A stretch of DNA of 50,816 nucleotides from an uncultured Christensenellaceae bacterium (GCA_910586675.1 CAJUJO010000008.1:3001-53816); one strand, 5' to 3'; shown: positions 14,947-24,150, numbered from the stretch's first letter. A program made the numbers and translations. Notes: generated from the letters alone by a model not told the origin.

Positions 14947-17256
14947 ATGGAAATTCCGTTGCGGGGAGTACCCTTCGGTTCGGTAAAGCTTACCGACGGT
15001 TATTGCGTAAACGCGCTTGAAAAGGAAACGGATTATCTTTTATCTCTGCGGGAAGAGCGACTGCTCGCGGGGTTCTTTGAAAATGCGGGGATTTTCTATC
15101 CGTTTGCGCGGTACGGCGGTTGGGAAAATTCGCTGATCGGCGGTCATACGTTGGGGCATTACTTGACGGCGATCTCTCAGGCATATGCAAATGCAGGCGT
15201 TTCGCGGGAGACAAAGGATATATTTTACCGCAAAGTGGAACGTATCGTTACTGCTTTGGCGGAATGCCAGAAGCGCTCCCGTGCGGGCGAAGGGTTTGTA
15301 TGGGGCGCCGTTTGCTTAAATCCCGACAACGCCGCGTTTCAGTTCGATTGCGTAGAACAGGGCAAGACGAACATCTTGCGCGAGGCGTGGGTTCCTTGGT
15401 ATACCATGCATAAACTGATTGCGGGATTGATCGACGCATATGAGCTTACAGGTCTCGAAAAGGCGAAGGAAGTCGTAAGCCGTCTCGGCGATTGGGTATA
15501 CCGTCGCGTCGCGACGTGGGACGGGGATTTGAAGAAGAAGGTTCTCTCCGTGGAATACGGGGGAATGAACGATTGCTTGTACCGACTGTATTCGGTTACA
15601 GGGAAAGGCGGGCATCTTTTTGCCGCGCATATGTTTGACGAAGAGGAACTTTTTGAAACAATTCTGTCCGAAAGGGAAAATATTCTCGACGGAAAACATG
15701 CCAATACGACGATTCCGAAAATCATAGGCGAGCTTTACCGTTATTGGGTATTATCTCGGGAGGGAGGCGCGGACGGCGAAGCAGAACGCTGTTTGCGCGT
15801 TGCGGAAACGTTCTGGAAAACTGTTGTCGAGCGACATACCTATGCAACGGGCGGGAATTCCGAGTGGGAGCATTTCGGCAAAGATTATATTTTGGATGCG
15901 GAGCGCACCGTATATAACTGCGAAACGTGCAACGTTTATAATATGCTCAAGCTCTCGCGCATGTTATTTTGCGCGACGGGAGATAAAAAGTATACCGATT
16001 ATTACGATAGAGCGTTTACAAATGCCATTCTTGCCTCTCAGAATCCCGAATCGGGCATGACGACCTATTTTCAGCCGATGGCGGGCGGATATTTCAAAAC
16101 GTTTTCCGCGCTGTATTCTGATTTCTGGTGCTGTACGGGGAGCGGAATGGAGAATTTTACCAAGCTCGGCGACAGCGCCTATTATATGCGCGGCGACTCT
16201 GTTTTTGTGGAACAGTATCTTTCTTCCGTATTGGAGACGGATCGGATCAAATTGGTTGCAGAATGCGGCTTTCCTTTCCGTAAGTCGGCGGTATTCCGTC
16301 TTGAACGCGCCCAAAGCGGGATTGAGCTGAACTTCCGCGTTCCGGATTGGTGTGCGGGCAAGATAAGCGTGTCGAAAAACGGATCGGTTTGCGGCTATAA
16401 GGAAGGCGCGGGGCATATATCGGTTCGAGCGCGCGCGGGCGAAGAAATCGAAATCGAAATTCCCGTTGCCGTTCATCTTTCAAAATTGCCGGACGGCGAC
16501 GCATACGCCTTTTGTTACGGCGGTGCCGTACTTTGCGCGGAATTGAACGGCGACGATAAGCAGACGCTCGTAACGGGGGTGGACGTAACGGTGCCGGCCT
16601 GTAAAATGATGGATTCTGAAAGCATCTATTTTTCCGATGTGTCCGACGTCGTTGCGCATCCGGAAAAATACCTCATCGAAAAAGGGGAAACCTTTACGCT
16701 TACAGGCGGAGACAGAAGTTATACATTCGGGCTGTATTATAAAAACTACCGCAAACGCTACGCGATTTATTTCCGACTGCGGGAGGGGGAGCGCGGCGAA
16801 GAAAGGATAAATCGTTTGCCGTTTGACGTTGTGCAAGCGGGATACGGTCAGTATGAAAGCGACGAACTCCACCAAATGAAGGAGGAAAAATCCTTCGGCG
16901 TTACTTCAAGCGGTACGTATCGTTATGCCGGCGCGGGTGGTTTCTTCTCTTATGATATGGCCGTCGATCCCGGGAAACGGAATATCCTTTCCATAGAAAT
17001 TTCTTCCCGGGACGAAGGAAAACCTCTTACCGTTATCGTCGGACGGGAAATCGTGTTTTCCAAGCGGCTAATCGGCAATTTGGGCAGGGATTTTTATCGC
17101 GAAGAGATTTATCTTAATGGGGAATTATTGGCGCGAAATTGCAGAAAAAAACGGGTGAACGGTCACGATTATACTGTAATTCCCCTCCGCTTCGAAGGAA
17201 CGAAAGATTGTGAAAGTGCGGGAATATATAATTTGATTGAAATTTTTTGCGATTGA
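14947..17256 (+). CDS. GH127-family glycoside hydrolase (beta-L-arabinofuranosidase-like)
   Basis: Intracellular enzyme of the DUF1680/GH127 clan that in the characterised HypBA1 removes beta-L-arabinofuranose. The 769-residue protein starts at the ATG at 14947 after GGGGGA and has no signal peptide. The (alpha/alpha)6 barrel shows GGHTLGHYLTA (65-75), HANTTIPKIIG (251-261), YNCETCNVYNML (323-334; E326 and C328) and DFWCCTGSGMEN (392-403; C395 and C396). Those residues match the catalytic acid/nucleophile and the three metal-binding cysteines of the family. Beta-sandwich domains follow from about residue 480. Family is secure; the exact sugar is not. Its neighbours are a phosphatase and a metalloregulator, an unusual pairing. 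Confidence 0.88.
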   Translation: MEIPLRGVPFGSVKLTDGYCVNALEKETDYLLSLREERLLAGFFENAGIFYPFARYGGWENSLIGGHTLGHYLTAISQAYANAGVSRETKDIFYRKVERIVTALAECQKRSRAGEGFVWGAVCLNPDNAAFQFDCVEQGKTNILREAWVPWYTMHKLIAGLIDAYELTGLEKAKEVVSRLGDWVYRRVATWDGDLKKKVLSVEYGGMNDCLYRLYSVTGKGGHLFAAHMFDEEELFETILSERENILDGKHANTTIPKIIGELYRYWVLSREGGADGEAERCLRVAETFWKTVVERHTYATGGNSEWEHFGKDYILDAERTVYNCETCNVYNMLKLSRMLFCATGDKKYTDYYDRAFTNAILASQNPESGMTTYFQPMAGGYFKTFSALYSDFWCCTGSGMENFTKLGDSAYYMRGDSVFVEQYLSSVLETDRIKLVAECGFPFRKSAVFRLERAQSGIELNFRVPDWCAGKISVSKNGSVCGYKEGAGHISVRARAGEEIEIEIPVAVHLSKLPDGDAYAFCYGGAVLCAELNGDDKQTLVTGVDVTVPACKMMDSESIYFSDVSDVVAHPEKYLIEKGETFTLTGGDRSYTFGLYYKNYRKRYAIYFRLREGERGEERINRLPFDVVQAGYGQYESDELHQMKEEKSFGVTSSGTYRYAGAGGFFSYDMAVDPGKRNILSIEISSRDEGKPLTVIVGREIVFSKRLIGNLGRDFYREEIYLNGELLARNCRKKRVNGHDYTVIPLRFEGTKDCESAGIYNLIEIFCD

Positions 17257-17283
17257 CAAATGAAGGAACAGGAGAATAAGCGG

Positions 17284-17646
17284 ATGAGAACGCATGAATC
17301 GGAAGAAATGTATCTCGAAACTATTTTACTTTTAAGGGAAAAGCGGGCGATCGTTCGCTCGATCGACCTAGCGGAAGAGCTCGGTTATGCGAAGTCAAGC
17401 GTTTCGCGCGCGGTCAATTTGCTACTAAAAAAGGGGTATATTACCATCGACGGCGGGGGAGATATTGCGCTTACGCAAAGCGGGCATCAAAAAGCCGCGG
17501 GCATTTATGAACGGCATCTCGTCATTACAAAGGCGCTTATGACCGTCGGCGCGGATAAAAGTCTCGCCGAAGAGAATGCCTGCCGGATCGAGCATGTCAT
17601 ATCGAATGAAATGTTTGAATTGCTGAAAAAACGCTTTTCCGACTAA
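17284..17646 (+). CDS. DtxR/MntR-family metal-dependent transcription regulator
   Basis: A 120-residue regulator with an N-terminal winged helix (HESEEMYLETILLLREKRAIVRSIDLAEELGYAKSSVSRAVN region) and a dimerisation half with candidate metal ligands: Glu and His in the first helix, His in ERHLVI, and Cys/Glu/His in NACRIEHVIS. This is the short MntR-type form without an SH3 domain. The ATG at 17284 is preferred to one 24 bases upstream because AGGAG sits eight bases before it and homologues begin with a short basic start followed by the same HES motif. It is the last gene of the phosphatase-GH127 run and may report iron, manganese or zinc status. Confidence 0.85.
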   Translation: MRTHESEEMYLETILLLREKRAIVRSIDLAEELGYAKSSVSRAVNLLLKKGYITIDGGGDIALTQSGHQKAAGIYERHLVITKALMTVGADKSLAEENACRIEHVISNEMFELLKKRFSD

Positions 17647-17654
17647 GATAAAAG

Positions 17655-17676
17655 GCGCACGGATTATTCCGTGCGC
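17655..17676. terminator. Bidirectional terminator between the DtxR-like gene and aroA
   Basis: GCGCACGGA pairs with TCCGTGCGC around a four-base loop. On the minus strand it is followed by CTTTTATC, on the plus strand by a short T-rich stretch, so it can end both convergent transcripts. Confidence 0.7.
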
Positions 17677-17683
17677 GCAGTGT

Positions 17684-18955
17684 TTATTTGGTTAATGTGT
17701 TGAGAATATCGAAGTAATTTTCAAATGTTTTTTTACAGCACAGAGGGTTTTTAATCGTTACCTTCCCCGTTTTCAGAGCAACAAGGGCAAACGCCATTGC
17801 CACGCGGTGATCGCCGTAGCTGTTTACCGTACCCGTCCGAATCGTCGCGGGAGTAATATAGATATCGTCGCCGTCGGAATGTGCGGCAACGCCGAGCGCG
17901 TTCAGGTTTTCACATATCGCTTTGATGCGGTCGCACTCCTGCAGGCGGATGTGTTTTACGTTTCGTAAAACGGAAGGGGAAGAAGCGAAGGGGGCGAGCG
18001 CTGCGGCGGTAAGCGTTTGGTCGGAAAAATCTCGCATATCGGCGTCAAATCCGTTAAATTGTTTTATAGCTCGTCCGTCGGCGAGCAAACCTTCCGCAGA
18101 ATCGGTAAATTTTACGCCTTTTTCTTCCAGCAGGCGCAAAAATTTCATATCGCCTTGCGTTGAATTTATATGTACGTCACGGACGAGAATGCGCGCGGAA
18201 CAAAGCAGCGCAAGCGCGTAAAAATAGCAAGCGCCCGAAACGTCAGGCTCGATCGTATATTCCCTCGGCGGCGCCGTTTGCGGAAATACGGTAATCTCGC
18301 TTCCCTTTCTCGAATAGGGGATATTGAATGATTCGAGCATATTAAGGGTAACGTTAATGTAACTTCCCGTAGTTCTTCCGCCTGTCAGGCGCAGCGTAAA
18401 GGGAGATTTTTTTACGCTTGCGGCGAGAAGAATTCCGCTTGCGTATTGTGTGCTGATATCGGTATTAATGGTAAGGCTGTCAACGCTGATTCCGTTCGAT
18501 TTCATTCGGAAGGGGAATCGGTATTTTTCTCTATCGAATGTTAGTTCTATGCCGCAATTCTCCAATACGGAAAGTACTTCCATCGGGCGTTTTTGCATTT
18601 GTTTGGAGGAGGTGAAAGTGTAATTTCCGCCGCAGAATGCAAGCGCAACGGTGAGGAAGCGCGCCGCCGTTCCCGCGCTCTTTACATCGAGGACAGCCGT
18701 TTTGACAGGAATATCGCCGCCGCATCCGTAAACCTTTATATCGTCGTTTTCCGGTTCCGTGCGGATTCCGAGCGCGTCCAAGCAGCCGAGCATCGCGCGG
18801 GTATCTTCGGCGAGGGGACCGCAATGAAGTTTTACCGTTCCGTTGGAAAGGGCGGCAAGAATAAGAGCGCGGTTGAGTATGCTTTTAGAAGCGGGAACGC
18901 GCACTTTCAAGATTTCGTCGGTCGGGCGAAAGGGTGGTAATAAAACGGAGTCCAT
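17684..18955 (-). CDS. aroA: 3-phosphoshikimate 1-carboxyvinyltransferase (EPSP synthase)
   Basis: Joins shikimate-3-phosphate and phosphoenolpyruvate in the chorismate pathway; the enzyme class inhibited by glyphosate. The 423-residue protein has the N-terminal PASKSILNRALILAAL substrate-binding motif, SAGTAARFLTVA, KQMQKRPMEVL, QYASGILLAA and the late DHRVAMAFALVALK motif. All are positioned as in the family. It has its own promoter, TTGACT-16-TATACT, whose -10 box ends seven bases before the ATG; no Shine-Dalgarno sequence is seen. It shares the pathway with aroK and tyrA but is transcribed apart from them. Confidence 0.96.
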   Translation of the reverse strand: MDSVLLPPFRPTDEILKVRVPASKSILNRALILAALSNGTVKLHCGPLAEDTRAMLGCLDALGIRTEPENDDIKVYGCGGDIPVKTAVLDVKSAGTAARFLTVALAFCGGNYTFTSSKQMQKRPMEVLSVLENCGIELTFDREKYRFPFRMKSNGISVDSLTINTDISTQYASGILLAASVKKSPFTLRLTGGRTTGSYINVTLNMLESFNIPYSRKGSEITVFPQTAPPREYTIEPDVSGACYFYALALLCSARILVRDVHINSTQGDMKFLRLLEEKGVKFTDSAEGLLADGRAIKQFNGFDADMRDFSDQTLTAAALAPFASSPSVLRNVKHIRLQECDRIKAICENLNALGVAAHSDGDDIYITPATIRTGTVNSYGDHRVAMAFALVALKTGKVTIKNPLCCKKTFENYFDILNTLTK

Positions 18956-18962
18956 ATATATA

Positions 18963-18990
18963 AGTATAGTAGTTCGGGAAAAAAAGTCAA
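18963..18990 (-). promoter_or_regulatory. sigma-A promoter abutting aroA
   Basis: Minus strand TTGACT (18990-18985), 16-base spacer, TATACT (18968-18963), then seven A/T bases before the ATG. This predicts a leaderless aroA mRNA. Confidence 0.65.
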
Positions 18991-19058
18991 GGACTTGGGC
19001 TTCTTACGGAAAAAGGATCGCAAAAATTTATAATGTTATTGCATTGCAGTTGTTTTTC

Positions 19059-19087
19059 TTGAAATTATAAATTGAAAATGGTATAAT
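19059..19087 (+). promoter_or_regulatory. sigma-A promoter for the ygjP-like gene
   Basis: TTGAAA (19059-19064), 17-base spacer, TATAAT (19082-19087). The start point near 19094 lies three or four bases before the first ATG (19098). Confidence 0.65.
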
Positions 19088-19097
19088 TAAATAAGTT

Positions 19098-19745
19098 ATG
19101 CAAGAATTCGGAATGAAAATTGTTGTCTTGCGCGCGAAACGGAAAACGATGTGTTTAAGTGTGGATAAAGACGGCAACGCGCTTGTCCGTGTCCCGTATG
19201 GCGTTGGGGAAGAAGAGATATTTTCTTTCGTCAAAAAACATGAACGGTGGTTGGAACGCCGATTGGCGGAAAGAAAAGCAGTTCCCGAGCTGAATTATAG
19301 GGACGGAGATGTTATAACGTTGTTCGGAATGCAATATTTGGTTTCAAGCGGGCGCGCTTGTATTGGAGAAGGCGTAATATTTTTGCCTAAGGACAATCGT
19401 GAAAAAGCGTTAGTCCGCTTACTGAAAAAGTTAACTTTAACCGAAATGTCGCGTATAACGGAAAAAATAGCCGCCGATTTCGGGCTTTCTTATGCGAAGC
19501 TCCGCGTGTCCGCCGCGCGCGGGCGATGGGGTTCCTGTAATAAATATATGGTTATAGCATATTCCTTCCGCATCGCGTTTCTTCCTTTTGCGCTGTGCGA
19601 ATACGTTGCCGTGCACGAACTGTGCCATACCCGTTACTTTAATCATGGCGCGCTGTTCTGGCGGGAAGTGGAACGCATCCTACCCGATTGGCGCACGCGG
19701 CGGAAGCAGTTAAGGGCATGCGGCAGGGTTATGAATTATTTATAA
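19098..19745 (+). CDS. YgjP-like zinc metallopeptidase (DUF45)
   Basis: Cytoplasmic protein of the YgjP/WLM/SprT-like metallopeptidase group; the substrate is unknown. The 215-residue product has an N-terminal basic beta part (LRAKRKTMCLSV), the conserved GRWGSCN motif (about 150-156) and the zinc site HELCHTRYFNHGALFW, with HExxH followed by the third ligand in NHGALFW. Two starts are possible: ATG 19098, which would be nearly leaderless behind the promoter, or ATG 19113, which leaves a leader of about 18 bases but only a poor ribosome site. Homologues fit either. It is a single-gene unit followed by tyrA. Confidence 0.87.
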   Translation: MQEFGMKIVVLRAKRKTMCLSVDKDGNALVRVPYGVGEEEIFSFVKKHERWLERRLAERKAVPELNYRDGDVITLFGMQYLVSSGRACIGEGVIFLPKDNREKALVRLLKKLTLTEMSRITEKIAADFGLSYAKLRVSAARGRWGSCNKYMVIAYSFRIAFLPFALCEYVAVHELCHTRYFNHGALFWREVERILPDWRTRRKQLRACGRVMNYL

Positions 19746-19763
19746 TTGCTATATTAGATAGTA

Positions 19764-19778
19764 CTTTGCCAGACATAA
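19764..19778. repeat. Near-palindromic 15-mer, copy 3 (reverse, degenerate)
   Basis: CTTTGCCAGACATAA matches the reverse complement of copy 2 (26012-26026) at 13 of 15 positions and lies upstream of tyrA. It may be a regulatory site or chance. Confidence 0.35.
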
Positions 19779-19810
19779 TTGATTAAAATTTACGAAAAAT
19801 GGGTGAAAAC

Positions 19811-20629
19811 ATGAAAATCGTCGTATACGGACTGGGTATTATCGGGGCTTCGCTTAGCGCTTCGCTGCGCGCGGCGGGGCATACCGTTTACGGAAAAAAC
19901 AGAAGTCGAGAAGCGGTGAAGTATGCGCTTTCGCACGGGATAATTGACGACGAGGCGGAAAATTATGAAAACGCGGAAGTCGTTTTTCTTGCGTTGCCAC
20001 CCGATGCGACGATGCGTGAATTGGACGAAGGGGATTTTCCGCGCGGTGTTATCGTCGCCGACGTATGCGGCGTAAAGCGCGCTCTCGAAGATGCCGTTTA
20101 CGCAAAGCCGCGCGCCTATCGTTACGTGGGAACGCATCCCATGGCAGGTAAGGAAACGAGCGGGATTCAATCGGCGAGCGCATCGCTCTTTTTGGGTGCG
20201 AACCTTATCCTCACCGCTTGCGGAGGGACGGATCCAAAGGCGCTTGAAACGGTGCGTTGTCTCGGGAAGGAAATCGGGTTCGGTAGGATAACGGTTTGTT
20301 CGGCGGAAGAACACGACAAGAAGATCGCGCTCACCTCTCAGCTTGCGCATATCGTTGCGAATGCCTATGCGAAGAGTCCGGAGACGTCAGGCTGCGCTTC
20401 CTTTACGGGCGGGAGCTACCAGGATATGACGCGCGTGGCGGGGGTGGACGAAAATTTGTGGACAGAGCTGTATTTTTATAACCGCGCATCGTTGCTCGAA
20501 GAGACGGAACGATTGATTACCCGCTTGTGCGAATACCGTGATGCGTTGCGCGCAGGAGATTGCGGGCGAATGAAGGAACTCTTGCATGAAGGAAGAATTG
20601 CGCGCGAGGAATATTTTTCCGAGAAATAA
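19811..20629 (+). CDS. tyrA: Prephenate dehydrogenase
   Basis: Oxidises prephenate to 4-hydroxyphenylpyruvate in tyrosine synthesis. The 272-residue protein has the NAD motif GLGIIGASLSASL, the dinucleotide fold, and the catalytic-domain signatures GTHPMAG and DKKIALTSQLAHIVA, plus the FTGGSYQDMTRVA segment. There is no chorismate mutase or ACT domain. GGTGA four bases before ATG 19811 favours this start over ATG 19799. It lies near aroA and aroK, so a large share of the aromatic pathway is in this region, though not in one operon. Confidence 0.93.
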   Translation: MKIVVYGLGIIGASLSASLRAAGHTVYGKNRSREAVKYALSHGIIDDEAENYENAEVVFLALPPDATMRELDEGDFPRGVIVADVCGVKRALEDAVYAKPRAYRYVGTHPMAGKETSGIQSASASLFLGANLILTACGGTDPKALETVRCLGKEIGFGRITVCSAEEHDKKIALTSQLAHIVANAYAKSPETSGCASFTGGSYQDMTRVAGVDENLWTELYFYNRASLLEETERLITRLCEYRDALRAGDCGRMKELLHEGRIAREEYFSEK

Positions 20630-20660
20630 AGTATAATCGTCTAAAATCGCATGATTTCTA

Positions 20661-20689
20661 TTTACAAAACATATTTTTTGTTTTATAAT
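20661..20689 (+). promoter_or_regulatory. sigma-A promoter abutting the DUF1934-like gene
   Basis: TTTACA (20661-20666), 17-base spacer, TATAAT (20684-20689). Overlapping ATG codons follow at 20694 and 20697, so the mRNA should start at the second ATG. Confidence 0.65.
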
Positions 20690-20693
20690 AATA

Positions 20694-21092
20694 ATGATGG
20701 ACGCTTGCAGTGTGGAAATTGTTACGCGCTCCGAAGGCGCCGTTTCCTGTTTTTCGGCGAGGGGAAAAGTCGAGCGAGCGAACGGTTGTTTTCTGGTATC
20801 TTATATTCAGGATGGCGACGCGGTTGCGCTTGACGCGCGCGAACGGTCGCTTTTGATGCAAAGGACGGGTGATTGCTCGCTCCGTGTGGAATTTCTTTTA
20901 GGGCGGCGCTCTGTCATGACGGTAAGCGGCGGTGCGTTACTCGGCGAAATTCCCGTTTTTACTTCCATTTATTCTTTTCGCCGTACGGAAGACGGTTTCT
21001 TTTGTCGATTGAATTACGAGTTGCTTTTTCCCGCAGATTCTCAGAAGTTTTTTTTGGAAATATCAGTTCAAATCATTTCGGAGGAAAAATGA
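20694..21092 (+). CDS. DUF1934-like beta-barrel protein
   Basis: A 131-132-residue all-beta protein resembling the calycin-like DUF1934 (YwiB) family: a rather variable first half and the FHLGR-type middle replaced by EFLLGRRSVMTVSGGALLGEIPVFTSIYSF, then RLNYELLFPADSQKFFLEISVQI, which matches the family C-terminal strands. The function of the family is unknown. Two overlapping start codons (20694, 20697) lie just behind a -10 box with no Shine-Dalgarno sequence. The stop overlaps the next start (ATGA), so it leads the unit that includes rho. Family membership was judged by eye. Confidence 0.6.
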   Translation: MMDACSVEIVTRSEGAVSCFSARGKVERANGCFLVSYIQDGDAVALDARERSLLMQRTGDCSLRVEFLLGRRSVMTVSGGALLGEIPVFTSIYSFRRTEDGFFCRLNYELLFPADSQKFFLEISVQIISEEK

Positions 21093-21739
21093 AAATACGA
21101 TATTTAGGTCATTCCTGTTTTGCTTTGACGGAAAGTACGGGAACGACCGTGGTAACCGATCCTTACGGGGACGTCGGGTTCCGATTGCCGGAGGTGAAGG
21201 CGGACGCGGTTACCGTCAGTCATTCGCATTACGATCATAACAACGTGAACGGCGTGAAGGGGAATCCCGTCGTTTTCGATAAAGAAGGGCAGTACGAGCT
21301 CGGCGGCGTGGATATTACCGCTGTGAAAAGCTATCACGACGATGAAAACGGCAATGCGCGTGGCGAAAATCTTATTTTCAAATTCCGTATGGACGGATTG
21401 GAAATATGCCATCTCGGCGATTTGGGGGAGGGATGCTCTTCTTCTCTCATCGAAATGCTGCTTCCCGTTCATGTTCTTTTGATTCCCGTCGGCGGAACTT
21501 ATACCATTGATGCGGAAATGGCAAAGGAATATGTCGATCGGATCATGCCGTCCATCGTGATACCGATGCATTATAAAACAAAGGGGTTGGATATGGACAT
21601 CGACAAGCCGGACGATTTCACGGAAATGTTTGAAAGTGAAGAAGTCGAAGAACTCGACGGCTGCGAGTTGGAGCTTTCCCGCGACGACGTCAACGAGGAA
21701 AGCACCAGGGTCGTGCTCATGGAACGGTATAAAAAATGA
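21089..21739 (+). CDS. Metallo-beta-lactamase-fold hydrolase (UPF0173-like)
   Basis: Metal-dependent hydrolase of unknown substrate. The 216-residue protein has the zinc motif HSHYDH (45-50), a second ligand region GDLGE, and a late PMHYKT histidine. The N-terminus, MKIRYLGHSCFAL, is typical of the UPF0173/YtkL group. GGAGG lies six bases before the ATG at 21089, which overlaps the stop of the upstream gene; the longer in-frame reading is a shadow. Its own stop overlaps the rho start in the same way. The tight coupling with rho suggests steady housekeeping expression but not a shared function. Confidence 0.88.
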   Translation: MKIRYLGHSCFALTESTGTTVVTDPYGDVGFRLPEVKADAVTVSHSHYDHNNVNGVKGNPVVFDKEGQYELGGVDITAVKSYHDDENGNARGENLIFKFRMDGLEICHLGDLGEGCSSSLIEMLLPVHVLLIPVGGTYTIDAEMAKEYVDRIMPSIVIPMHYKTKGLDMDIDKPDDFTEMFESEEVEELDGCELELSRDDVNEESTRVVLMERYKK

Positions 21740-23175
21740 AAATACAGACTATGGAAGAGCGGTATCGGGAATATCTCGATACCCTTCCTTTAACTACCCT
21801 TCGGGTATTGGGGCGCCATAACGGTGTGCCGAACGCTTCGTCGGATAAAAAAACGGTGCTTGTGGATGGATTGATCGCACGCCTTACAGGTAAGTGTCAG
21901 CCCGTAAAAAAATCTAACCGCGGCGCTCCGCCCAAACAGGATTTCGTAGATCCTTCGGTTATCAGCCGTTTGAACGGAATTCGTTTGGAGTTTGATTCGG
22001 AAACGGAAAATTATTTTGAAGTGGCTTCGCCGGAGCGCATTGCAAGTATTTTCGATCAGCCCGTTTATACGGGAATTTTGGAAATCACGCAAAACGGTTA
22101 CGGTTTTTTGCGCGCGAATAACTGTCAGCCTTCAAGCGGCGGCGACGTTTTTATTCCTTCGTCGGCAATTCATGAGTATCGTTTAAGAGAGGGGGATTTC
22201 GTCGCGTGCAACGTCGTAAAACCGCGCCAAAAAAACGATTCGCCCGCCGTCGGGGACTTGCTCAGCGTAAACGGAATGCCTCTCGGGCAATATGAAAACA
22301 GACCGCATTTCGACGAGCTTACGGCTTGTTATCCCAAGGAACGCATTGCACTTTCTTCGGGAGGAAGCGAGATTTCTCTTAGGATTCTCGATTTGTTTGC
22401 GCCAATCGGAAAGGGACAGCGAGCGTTGATTATTGCTCCGCCGAAAGCGGGGAAAACGACGCTCGTAAAGGAAATCGCACGGTCGGTTGCTTCCGCTTCG
22501 GATCTTTGCTTAATTATTCTGCTCGTGGACGAGCGCCCCGAAGAAGTAACGGATATTCGTTCCGCCGTCGAAGGTGCGGAAGTAATTTATTCTACGTTCG
22601 ACGAAGAGGCGGAGCATCATATCCGCGCGGCGGAACTTACGATTGCTCATGCTAAGCGATTGGCGGAGAGCGGAAAGGACGTCGTTATTCTACTTGATTC
22701 GCTTACGAAACTTACCCGTGCTTACAATTACGTTACCAATACGGGGAAGATACTTTCTGGCGGACTGGACGCGGGGTGCTTTTCCGAACCGAAACGCTTT
22801 TTCGGTACGGCGCGGAATACGTTGGAAGCGGGGAGCGTTACCATTCTTGCCACTGCGCTCGTGGATACGGGAAGCCGTATGGACGACGTGATTTACGAGG
22901 AGTTCAAAGGAACGGGGAATTCGGATATTTTTCTCTCCCGCGAACTTGCGGAAAAAAGAATATTTCCCGCGATCGATATTCGCCGTTCCGGAACGCGTAG
23001 GGAAGAATTGTTGTTGACCGAAAAGGAGCGCGCGGCAGTGCATAGCCTGCGCGGGCGCGGAATTACCGATTGCGAAAATATTGCGGACATGATGAGAAAA
23101 ACGACCGATAACGAACAGTTTATTGCAAAATTGAGTGAATGGCTCAAAGTTTATCGGAACAATTCGGAAAAATAA
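21736..23175 (+). CDS. rho: Transcription termination factor Rho
   Basis: Hexameric RNA helicase that ends transcription. The 479-residue protein has an N-terminal helical part (1-50), a linker, the cold-shock-like primary RNA-binding domain (about 108-165; YTGILEITQNGYGFLR), Walker A APPKAGKTT (234-242), Walker B VILLDSLTKL, and the secondary-site loops TNTGKILSGGLDAGCF and PKRFFGTARN, close to the consensus. The start lies in the ATGA overlap with the hydrolase gene. Rho is often absent or non-essential in Firmicutes; here it appears intact. Confidence 0.97.
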   Translation: MKIQTMEERYREYLDTLPLTTLRVLGRHNGVPNASSDKKTVLVDGLIARLTGKCQPVKKSNRGAPPKQDFVDPSVISRLNGIRLEFDSETENYFEVASPERIASIFDQPVYTGILEITQNGYGFLRANNCQPSSGGDVFIPSSAIHEYRLREGDFVACNVVKPRQKNDSPAVGDLLSVNGMPLGQYENRPHFDELTACYPKERIALSSGGSEISLRILDLFAPIGKGQRALIIAPPKAGKTTLVKEIARSVASASDLCLIILLVDERPEEVTDIRSAVEGAEVIYSTFDEEAEHHIRAAELTIAHAKRLAESGKDVVILLDSLTKLTRAYNYVTNTGKILSGGLDAGCFSEPKRFFGTARNTLEAGSVTILATALVDTGSRMDDVIYEEFKGTGNSDIFLSRELAEKRIFPAIDIRRSGTRREELLLTEKERAAVHSLRGRGITDCENIADMMRKTTDNEQFIAKLSEWLKVYRNNSEK

Positions 23176-23191
23176 GGTAAAGAGGTCAAGT

Positions 23192-24142
23192 ATGATTATC
23201 GGAATTGATTTGGGCGGGATGTCTGCAAAGGCTGCGGTCTTGAAAGACGGTGTTATATCGGAAAAAGCGCGTGTCGCAACGTCGGCTGCCGATACGCCCG
23301 AACAAACCGCGCGCGCTCTTGCCGAGCTTTGCAGGCAGGTTGCGGAAAAAGCGGGCGAATGTTTTGACGCCGTGGAGGCAATCGGGATCGGCTCTCCCGG
23401 CGTTATCGACAGCACTGAGGGTGTTGTCGTGAAATGGACAAATTTTTTTTGGGAAAATGTTCCGCTCGCTGAACTTGTCGCAAGTGAAACGGGAAAACGC
23501 GTGTTCGTAACCAACGACGCCAATGCCGCAGCGTTCGGGGAAGCAAAATTCGGTGCGGGTAAAAAATATCGGAACAGCGTTTTAATTACACTCGGAACGG
23601 GAGTCGGAAGCGGGATCGTTATCGACGGAAAATTATTCGAAGGATTTCGAAGCGCGGGTGCTGAGCTTGGACATACCGTAATTTATAAAGACGGAGAGCT
23701 ATGTACTTGCGGAAGAAAAGGGTGCTTCGAGCGTTACGCCTCCGCAACCGCTTTGATCGCGCTTACGCGTAAGGCGATGCTTGCAGAGCCGAACAGTAAG
23801 ATGTGGAGCATTGCGCATTCTGTTGATGAAGCGGACGGAAGGACGGCGTTCGACGGGATGCGCGCAGGAGACGAGAGCGCAAAGCGCGTTATTGCGGAAT
23901 ATGTCGCGGGGCTTGGGGAAGGTGTCGCAAACGTCGTGAATTTATTGCGCCCTCAAGCAATTATTTTGGGCGGAGGAATTTCGGCGGAGAAGGAAGCGCT
24001 TCTCGCTCCCTTGCGGGAGTATGTGAAACCCCGTATATTTGTTTCCGAAGAATATGTGCCGTTTGAAATTGTCTGCGCGGAGCTCGGCAACGACGCGGGA
24101 CTTTACGGTGCGGCTCAATACGCGGCAGACCGCATGAAGTGA
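23192..24142 (+). CDS. ROK-family sugar kinase (glucokinase-like)
   Basis: Cytoplasmic ATP-dependent sugar kinase of the ROK family, probably a glucokinase that phosphorylates imported glucose. The 316-residue protein has the phosphate motif DLGGMSAKAAVL (6-17), catalytic Asp109 in NDANAAAFGE, LGTGVGSGIV, and the ROK zinc site formed by His161 and the cysteines of CTCGRKGCFE (171-180). It has no N-terminal helix-turn-helix, so it is an enzyme, not a repressor. AGAGG lies about nine bases before the ATG. It ends the unit that starts with the DUF1934-like gene. Confidence 0.9.
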   Translation: MIIGIDLGGMSAKAAVLKDGVISEKARVATSAADTPEQTARALAELCRQVAEKAGECFDAVEAIGIGSPGVIDSTEGVVVKWTNFFWENVPLAELVASETGKRVFVTNDANAAAFGEAKFGAGKKYRNSVLITLGTGVGSGIVIDGKLFEGFRSAGAELGHTVIYKDGELCTCGRKGCFERYASATALIALTRKAMLAEPNSKMWSIAHSVDEADGRTAFDGMRAGDESAKRVIAEYVAGLGEGVANVVNLLRPQAIILGGGISAEKEALLAPLREYVKPRIFVSEEYVPFEIVCAELGNDAGLYGAAQYAADRMK

Positions 24143-24150
24143 AATGGAAA

